Shown piece by piece: positions 14,700 to 19,993 of a stretch of DNA of 19,993 nucleotides (positions are counted from its first letter, which is position 1; every line of letters starts with the position of its first letter). Below the pieces are notes generated by a model, which saw nothing but the letters and a program-made list of their open reading frames with translations, was not told the DNA's origin and ran no database searches. The stretch is from an uncultured Alistipes sp. (lineage in GTDB: Bacteria; Bacteroidota; Bacteroidia; Bacteroidales; Rikenellaceae), in the NCBI GenBank assembly GCA_904502005.1, contig CAJGDC010000037.1, forward strand, positions 1 through 19,993, given 5' to 3'. Both the position numbers and the translations under genes were made by a program.

Positions 14700-15616
14700 T
14701 AATCAAACGATTGCATACCCGACTGAGCGATGCGAAGTATCTTTTGATACTCCTCGGGTGTAAGTTCCATAAAAAAATAGTGCGTTGGATCTACCCTCAT
14801 ACCTTCATATCTTACCTCATAGTGTAAGTGTGGTGATAGAGATAGACCTGAGTTTCCTGATAGTGCAATAATATCTCCTCGGCGCACCTTCTGGCGACGC
14901 TTAACCTTCGCCTTTTGGAGGTGACTATACGATGTGGTATATCCATTGCCATGGTCAATGACAACTGTAATGCCAGAGGTTGATGTCTTGCCCAATACAT
15001 CTTTAACCACTCCATCTGCCGTAGCAAAGATACTCTCGCCCTCAGGGAGAGTGTAATCTATACCTTGGTGCGACTGAAGTGCGCGATAGAATGGGTGCAT
15101 AAGCATTCCATATCCGGCGGTTAGAAGGGTTAGTTGATGATTTATTACCGGCTGAATTGACGGAATGTTATTACTCTTGCTGTCTAAAGAATCAAGTTTG
15201 CTTTGGAAGGTTGAATAGGTGCTCTCAAGCATTGCAACCTTGGACTCTAAGTTATCTGTCTGAACATTAAGGTCTTTAAGCATACGACTCTTAGACTGAT
15301 CTAACAATTTCTCATGTAGAGCAACTCGCTTCTGCTCATAATCAGAATTAAAATCGTAAGGTGTTGATTCAAAGAGTATTCCAAATATGTTCCTGTCGCG
15401 CTCGATGACGTTATTTACTACCATATTTAGCGAGTCGTACCTATTGCTTAATGCTTCGTACTCAGCCCTCATCTTGTCTGTTGAGTGACGTAACTCATAC
15501 TCGGCAGGGGTGTCAAATAGAAGAGAGAAGATTGCAAAGTATACAAGCGCAGCACCAACCCATGTGAGTAGGGTAGTTATGAATTTAGTTATCTTATTTT
15601 TGGGTTTACGTGCCAT
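14699..15616 (-). CDS. Membrane-anchored M23/LytM peptidoglycan endopeptidase (copy 2)
   Basis: The 305-residue protein has a basic start, one membrane segment (about 12-34), a helical coiled-coil stretch (about 45-150) and a C-terminal LytM domain (about 165-280). The zinc and catalytic residues are all present: HQGID with H183 and D187, SHL with H232, and PHLHYE with H263 and H265. It is therefore probably an active periplasmic endopeptidase cutting peptide crosslinks, unlike the degenerate LytM regulators (EnvC, NlpD). After the domain comes a tail LTPEEYQKIL that is shared with the neighbouring paralogue. It begins 2 bases after the upstream M23 stop and overlaps the downstream HAD gene by one base. 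Confidence 0.93.
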   Translation of the reverse strand: MARKPKNKITKFITTLLTWVGAALVYFAIFSLLFDTPAEYELRHSTDKMRAEYEALSNRYDSLNMVVNNVIERDRNIFGILFESTPYDFNSDYEQKRVALHEKLLDQSKSRMLKDLNVQTDNLESKVAMLESTYSTFQSKLDSLDSKSNNIPSIQPVINHQLTLLTAGYGMLMHPFYRALQSHQGIDYTLPEGESIFATADGVVKDVLGKTSTSGITVVIDHGNGYTTSYSHLQKAKVKRRQKVRRGDIIALSGNSGLSLSPHLHYEVRYEGMRVDPTHYFFMELTPEEYQKILRIAQSGMQSFD

Positions 15617-15618
15617 AA

Positions 15619-16566
15619 TTATTCAGTTTCCAAGTCGGTGTTAGTCTTCATCTTCTCCATCAACATTTTGTACTCCTCAGAGGTCATGTTGCGGTTGAAG
15701 TAGTTTACCGGATTGACATTTCTACCCATGTAAATCACCTCATAGTGCAGGTGTGGACCGGTAGAACCACCGGTAGAACCCACCTCGCCAATGAGTTGTC
15801 CACGAGTAACTCTATCACCCTCTTTTACAAGAATCTTATCGAGGTGAGCATAGCGAGTCTGGTAACCAAATTCATGGTTGAGAAGAATCTGCTGTCCATA
15901 TCCACGACGACGTTTGCCCTTGTCGGTCATCTGTACAATAGCATCGCCTGTGGCGTATACAGGAACGCCGCGCTTACATGATAGGTCTACACCTTTGTGC
16001 ATTTTGCGAGTCTTGTAAATCGGGTGGCGTGCACGTATACCGAAAGAGTAGAACCACTCTAACTGTGTTCGGTCAATAGGCCAAATTGCTGGGATGGCAA
16101 AGGACATGCGCTCCTTATTTTTTGCCAAAATTTGCAACTGGTCAAGAGAAAGCGAGGTGGCATATGTCTTTTTGGCCAGGGCGTCCATACTCTTCCATGA
16201 GTCAGTCATCAGTGGAGAGTATATGTCGCCTTGAAGCGAGGCGTACTTGCTCTCTGGATAGGGATTGTATATACCCTCAATAGAGAGCGTGTCGGTTGAG
16301 AAGAGTGCGCGGTAGACATATATGTCACGATGGTGAATCTCGTCAATCTTACTCTCTAATGTGCGAATTCTGTCTTGAAGAATGTTGTACTTTAGTACAA
16401 GTTCGCGATTTTGGTTATCAATAGAGTGTAATTTGGGGGTATAGAAACAGTAAGAGATGAAGAGATTGAGTAGCGAGATAACGATAAAACCAAGCAACAA
16501 TTTGCGCAATAGGGTATATCCCCCTATGCGAACTTTGCCCTTAGAATTGCCTATCTGTACACTCAT
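15619..16566 (-). CDS. Membrane-anchored M23/LytM peptidoglycan endopeptidase (copy 1)
   Basis: I start this at the ATG at 16566 (315 residues), because an in-frame ATG at 16623 falls inside the promoter. A basic cytoplasmic tail leads to one membrane segment (about 20-42), a helical region (about 48-80), a linker, and the LytM domain (about 175-290). Catalytic residues are complete: H181 in RHPI, HKGVD with H190 and D194, AHL with H241, and GPHLHYE with H272 and H274. The C-terminal tail MTSEEYKMLM resembles LTPEEYQKIL in the next gene, so the two look like diverged duplicates. This is the first gene of the M23-M23-HAD operon and diverges from alaS. Confidence 0.93.
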   Translation of the reverse strand: MSVQIGNSKGKVRIGGYTLLRKLLLGFIVISLLNLFISYCFYTPKLHSIDNQNRELVLKYNILQDRIRTLESKIDEIHHRDIYVYRALFSTDTLSIEGIYNPYPESKYASLQGDIYSPLMTDSWKSMDALAKKTYATSLSLDQLQILAKNKERMSFAIPAIWPIDRTQLEWFYSFGIRARHPIYKTRKMHKGVDLSCKRGVPVYATGDAIVQMTDKGKRRRGYGQQILLNHEFGYQTRYAHLDKILVKEGDRVTRGQLIGEVGSTGGSTGPHLHYEVIYMGRNVNPVNYFNRNMTSEEYKMLMEKMKTNTDLETE

Positions 16567-16600
16567 ATTTGCCCTTAGCTTAAATTTCTTATAAATATAG

Positions 16601-16631
16601 GTGCAAAAATAGAAAAAATACACTAATTTTG
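16601..16631 (+). promoter_or_regulatory. Probable promoter of alaS
   Basis: TAATTTTG (16624-16631) fits the -7 box. The -33 position has only GTG (16601-16603, 20-base spacer), so this is a weaker match. It overlaps the oppositely oriented M23 promoter almost completely. Confidence 0.5.
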
Positions 16632-16634
16632 CAA
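16604..16634 (-). promoter_or_regulatory. Promoter of the M23-M23-HAD operon
   Basis: On the minus strand TTG (16632-16634), 20 bases, then TATTTTTG (16604-16611) matches the Bacteroidetes pattern. The predicted leader to the ATG at 16566 is about 30 bases. Confidence 0.65.
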
Positions 16635-16641
16635 CCTGAAT

Positions 16642-16660
16642 CGGTGAAACCTTTTCACTG
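16642..16660 (+). promoter_or_regulatory. Hairpin at the start of the alaS leader
   Basis: CGGTGAAA and TTTCACTG pair over 8 positions (one G-T) around a CCT loop. It would sit a few bases after the predicted alaS transcript start. It could stabilise the mRNA, or the DNA palindrome GTGAAA/TTTCAC could be an operator. Confidence 0.45.
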
Positions 16661-16695
16661 AGTAAAAAACGATAGATAGATAAATTTATTATAGC

Positions 16696-19305
16696 ATGGA
16701 ATCAAACAAAATTCGTCAAGCATTTTTGGACTTCTTTGCCTCTAAAGAGCATGAGATTGTTCCATCTGCACCTATGGTCGTAAAGAACGACCCAACCCTG
16801 ATGTTTACCAACGCAGGTATGAACCAGTTTAAGGATATCTTCCTTGGTAATGCTCCTCGTCGCACTCCACGCGCGGCTGACTCGCAGAAGTGTCTGCGAG
16901 TGTCAGGTAAGCATAACGACCTTGAGGAGGTAGGACATGATACTTATCACCATACAATGTTCGAGATGCTCGGTAACTGGTCTTTTGGCGACTACTTCAA
17001 AAAGGAGGCTATCGCATGGGCTTGGGAGCTTCTGACTGAGGTGTATGGTCTTGATAAGTCAAGAATGTATGCTACAGTCTTTGAGGGCTCAGAGTCTGAC
17101 GGTGTACCTTTTGACCAGGAGGCTTATGATTACTGGAAGCAGTATCTTCCAGAGGATCACATTATTCGTGGTAACAAGCACGATAACTTCTGGGAGATGG
17201 GTGAGACTGGTCCTTGTGGCCCTTGTAGCGAGATTCACTTTGACCTCCGCGATGAGGCTGAGATTGCAGTGAAGTCTGGCCGTGAGATGGTAAACATGGG
17301 TCATCCACAGGTTATCGAGATCTGGAACCTTGTGTTTATGCAGTTTAACCGCAAGGCTAATGGCTCACTTGAGAGCCTGCCAGCTAAGCACGTAGATACA
17401 GGTATGGGCTTTGAGCGTCTGTGTATGATTATGCAGGGCAAGAAGTCTAACTACGATACAGATGTCTTCCAGCCAACTATTGCCGTTATCTCTCAGATGT
17501 CTGGCAAGAAGTATGGCGAGGATGAGAAGGTTGATGTGGCTATGCGTGTTATCGCAGACCACCTTCGTGCTATCGCATTCTCAATTGCCGACGGTCAGCT
17601 GCCTTCAAATGTTAAGGCTGGTTATGTTATCCGTCGTATTCTTCGTCGTGCAGTGCGCTATGGCTACACATATCTCGGCTTTAACAATCCATTTATCTGC
17701 CGCCTTGTTGCTACGCTCGTTGAGCAGATGGGCGCTCAGTATCCGGAGCTTAAGGCTCAGCAGTCGCTTGTTGAGCGTGTAATTGAGGAGGAGGAGGCTT
17801 CATTCCTTCGTACACTTGCAACTGGTATCAACCTTCTTGAGGGTGTTATCTCAAAGCTTGATGGTGGTAAGATTTCTGGAAAGGATGCCTTTGTGCTCTA
17901 TGATACATACGGATTCCCTATCGACCTTACTGAGCTTATTGCAAAGGAGAAGGGCGTAGAGGTTGATCTTGTTGAGTTTGAGGAGCAGCTCAAGGCTCAG
18001 AAGGAGCGTTCACGTAATGCTGCAGCTCAAGATATTGACGACTGGCAGGAGTTTATGGAGGTTAAGCAGACCGAGTTTGTCGGCTATGACACTCTTGAGA
18101 GCGATATCCACATTGCTCGCGTGCGTCGCGTTCATAGTAAGGGCAAGACTACATATCAGATGGTGTTTGACCGCACTCCGTTCTATGGTAACTCTGGTGG
18201 TCAGGTAGGCGATACTGGTTATATCGAGAGCGCAAACGAGAAGATTGCTATTGTTGCTACCGAGAAGGAGAATGGCCTTACAATTCACATCACAACAGCA
18301 CTTCCAGAGAATATGACAGCTACTTTCCACGCTGTTGTAGATGCAGATAAGCGTCAGAAGGCTGCAAATAACCACACTGCAACCCACCTTCTCCACGCTG
18401 CACTTCGTACAGTGCTTGGTGAGCATGTTGAGCAGAAGGGCTCTATGGTTAGCCCAGAATCTCTTCGTTTTGACTTCTCGCACTTCCAGAAGGTTACCCC
18501 TGAGCAGATTCGCGAGGTTGAGCGTCTTGTAAACCGCGCAGTTCGTGCAAACGACCCACTTGAGGAGAATCGTGAGGCTACTCAGGAGGAGGCAAAGGCT
18601 GCTGGCGCAATGATGCTCTTCGGTGAGAAGTATGGCGATAAGGTTCGTATGGTCCGTTTCGGCGAGTCTGTAGAGCTTTGTGGTGGTACTCATACCTCTG
18701 CAACTGGTAATATCGGCTTTGTAAAGATTGTCAGCGAGAGTGCAATTTCAGCAGGCGTTCGCCGTATTGAGGCTGTTACTGGCGAGAAGGCTGAGAATAT
18801 GCTCTATGCTGCTGAGGATACTATCCACGCTGCATCTGAGGCTGTTGGTAATCCTAAGCTTGTTGATGCAGTACGTCGCCTTGTAGAGAGCAACGAGAGC
18901 CTTACAAAGGAACTTGAGGCTGTTCGTAAGGAGCAGGTTGCTGCACTTGCAGAGAGTATGGCAGCTAGTGCAGTAGAGAGCAATGGTGTTACAGTTATTG
19001 CGCAGCAGATGGCTCGTCCTACAGAGTTCCTTAAGGATTTGGCTTATAATTTGCGTTCACGCATTGGTAATTTGGCTCTTGTTCTTGGTTCTGCTGAGGG
19101 TGGTAAGGCTACACTGATGATTATGCTCGGTGACTCTATCGTAGAGAAGGGTGTAGATGCTGGTGCTGTTGTTCGTGAGGCTGCTAAGCTGATGAATGGT
19201 GGCGGCGGTGGCCAGAAGTTCTTTGCTACTGCAGGTGGCAAGAACCCTGATGGTCTGCAGGCTGCTATTGACAAAGCAGTGGCTCTTATTAATGAGAAAT
19301 TATAA
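16696..19305 (+). CDS. alaS: Alanyl-tRNA synthetase
   Basis: This class II synthetase charges tRNA-Ala and clears Ser- and Gly-tRNA-Ala. The 869-residue length is normal. The catalytic domain occupies about 1-240 (FTNAGMNQFK, RAADSQKCLRVSGKHNDLE, MFEMLGNWSFGDYFK, TGPCGPCSEIH, DTGMGFERL), followed by the tRNA-recognition region. The editing domain has its zinc set HTATH (H560, H564) and CGGTH (C662, H666). The C-terminal DHHA1 domain ends with the glycine run at 835-839 before QKFFATAGGK. All domains are intact. Most Glu and Lys codons are GAG and AAG. The next gene, gpmI, starts 21 bases after the stop with no visible terminator, so they may be cotranscribed. Confidence 0.98.
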   Translation: MESNKIRQAFLDFFASKEHEIVPSAPMVVKNDPTLMFTNAGMNQFKDIFLGNAPRRTPRAADSQKCLRVSGKHNDLEEVGHDTYHHTMFEMLGNWSFGDYFKKEAIAWAWELLTEVYGLDKSRMYATVFEGSESDGVPFDQEAYDYWKQYLPEDHIIRGNKHDNFWEMGETGPCGPCSEIHFDLRDEAEIAVKSGREMVNMGHPQVIEIWNLVFMQFNRKANGSLESLPAKHVDTGMGFERLCMIMQGKKSNYDTDVFQPTIAVISQMSGKKYGEDEKVDVAMRVIADHLRAIAFSIADGQLPSNVKAGYVIRRILRRAVRYGYTYLGFNNPFICRLVATLVEQMGAQYPELKAQQSLVERVIEEEEASFLRTLATGINLLEGVISKLDGGKISGKDAFVLYDTYGFPIDLTELIAKEKGVEVDLVEFEEQLKAQKERSRNAAAQDIDDWQEFMEVKQTEFVGYDTLESDIHIARVRRVHSKGKTTYQMVFDRTPFYGNSGGQVGDTGYIESANEKIAIVATEKENGLTIHITTALPENMTATFHAVVDADKRQKAANNHTATHLLHAALRTVLGEHVEQKGSMVSPESLRFDFSHFQKVTPEQIREVERLVNRAVRANDPLEENREATQEEAKAAGAMMLFGEKYGDKVRMVRFGESVELCGGTHTSATGNIGFVKIVSESAISAGVRRIEAVTGEKAENMLYAAEDTIHAASEAVGNPKLVDAVRRLVESNESLTKELEAVRKEQVAALAESMAASAVESNGVTVIAQQMARPTEFLKDLAYNLRSRIGNLALVLGSAEGGKATLMIMLGDSIVEKGVDAGAVVREAAKLMNGGGGGQKFFATAGGKNPDGLQAAIDKAVALINEKL

Positions 19306-19326
19306 TTAGAAAAAACATTAAAATAT

Positions 19327-19993
19327 ATGGCAAATAAAGTATTATTGATGATTCTTGACGGTTGGGGAATCGGTAACCACACAAAGTCGGATGCTATCTA
19401 TTCAACCAATCCGCAGTTTATTAACAACCTTACAGCTGCTTATCCACACGCAGAGCTTCGTACTGATGGTGAGAATGTAGGTCTGCCTGAGGGTCAGATG
19501 GGTAACTCTGAGGTTGGTCACCTTAATATCGGTGCAGGTCGTGTTGTATATCAGGACCTTGTTAAGATTAACCGTGCGTGCCGTGATAACTCAATCCTTG
19601 AGAATCCAGAGGTTGTTGCTGCATTTGAGTACGCAAAGGCAAATGGTGTGAATGTTCACTTTATGGGTCTTACCTCTGATGGTGGTGTTCACTCTTCACT
19701 TGATCACCTCTTTAAGCTCTGCGATATCAGCAAGCACTACGGCATTGAGAATACTTTCGTTCACTGCTTTATGGATGGTCGTGATACTGACCCTAAGAGC
19801 GGTAAGGGCTTTATTGAGGCTCTTGAGAACCATATGAAGAACTCTGCAGGAACTATCGCATCTATCATCGGTCGTTACTACGCTATGGACCGCGATAAGC
19901 GTTGGGAGCGTGTAAAGGTTGCTTACGATCAGCTCGTTGAGGGCGTAGGTGAGAAGGCAACAGATATGGTTGCAGCTATGCAGAAGTCTTACG
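19327..19993 (+). CDS. gpmI: Cofactor-independent phosphoglycerate mutase, N-terminal part (runs off right edge)
   Basis: The enzyme interconverts 3- and 2-phosphoglycerate in glycolysis, using two Mn ions and a phosphoserine intermediate. About 222 of the roughly 505 residues expected are visible. MILDGWGIG holds the metal ligand D11, and MGNSEVGHLNIGAGR carries the catalytic S61. The inserted phosphotransferase domain follows with LTSDGGVHSS, HCFMDGRDTDP and GRYYAMDRDKRW, which are the phosphoglycerate-binding segments. The ATG at 19327 gives a standard N-terminus. It follows alaS by 21 A/T-rich bases. The reading frame is open to the window edge. Confidence 0.96.
   Translation, partial: MANKVLLMILDGWGIGNHTKSDAIYSTNPQFINNLTAAYPHAELRTDGENVGLPEGQMGNSEVGHLNIGAGRVVYQDLVKINRACRDNSILENPEVVAAFEYAKANGVNVHFMGLTSDGGVHSSLDHLFKLCDISKHYGIENTFVHCFMDGRDTDPKSGKGFIEALENHMKNSAGTIASIIGRYYAMDRDKRWERVKVAYDQLVEGVGEKATDMVAAMQKSY

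Noticed and set aside
16567..16623. 19-residue extension of the first M23 protein
   Set aside because: It covers the -7 box of the M23 promoter, and the ATG at 16566 gives a normal basic start.
18010..18693. 227-codon open frame antisense to alaS
   Set aside because: It is rich in Leu, Thr, Cys and Asn as expected from reading GAG/AAG-biased codons backwards, with no recognisable domain or promoter.
1..19993. Defence system, prophage, transposon or CRISPR array
   Set aside because: No matching genes or repeats were seen on either strand; nearly all sequence is taken by recognised chromosomal genes.

Overview
The window looks like an ordinary chromosomal segment of a Bacteroidales bacterium; I cannot name the genus. 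The support is the promoter pattern (TTG, 19-20 bases, TAnnTTTG, the Bacteroidetes -33/-7 type, found upstream of most transcription units), the near absence of Shine-Dalgarno sequences, very tight gene junctions, and the protein families: Lon with an N-terminal extension, OxyR, KdsB, a secreted GH2 enzyme and paired LytM/M23 membrane proteases. There are no rRNA or tRNA genes, transposases, integrases, CRISPR arrays or phage genes, and no gene-free stretch over 300 bases (the longest is about 200).

Layout. (1) 1-3705, minus strand: lon, kdsB and the start of a secreted glycoside hydrolase family 2 gene that runs off the left edge. Junction gaps are 1 and 6 bases, so they read as one operon from a well-formed promoter at 3751-3780. 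(2) 3906-6533, plus: valS, closed by a strong hairpin terminator facing the convergent oxyR. (3) 6602-8964: oxyR (minus) diverges from a secreted histidine acid phosphatase (plus), with two good promoters in 176 bases. (4) 9039-13095, plus: trpS, a ClC transporter with two CBS domains, a HAD phosphatase and rnhA. Two junctions are TAATG stop/start overlaps; a hairpin at 13100-13126 ends the unit. (5) 13144-14062, minus: a small secreted beta-strand-rich protein followed by tsaE. (6) 14136-16566, minus: two membrane-anchored M23/LytM proteins and a second HAD phosphatase, joined by 2-base and overlapping junctions. (7) 16696 to the right edge, plus: alaS and the start of gpmI, diverging from the M23 operon through overlapping promoters.

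How the genes work together. Three aminoacyl-tRNA synthetases (Val, Trp, Ala) and TsaE (tRNA t6A synthesis) serve translation. Lon and OxyR serve protein quality control and peroxide response. KdsB supplies CMP-Kdo for lipopolysaccharide. The M23 pair probably remodels or regulates peptidoglycan. The GH2 enzyme and the acid phosphatase are exported scavenging enzymes. GpmI is glycolytic. The aminoacyl-tRNA synthetase genes use GAG and AAG for most Glu and Lys codons, as expected for highly expressed genes.

I see no clear new defence, mobile or biosynthetic system. The leads worth following are regulatory (a TTGTACGATT element shared by the lon and small-barrel promoters, palindromes at the lon, valS and oxyR promoters, overlapping alaS/M23 promoters) and protein-level (a ClC without the internal proton glutamate inside a translation-coupled operon, and a TrpRS that resembles the Gram-positive type).
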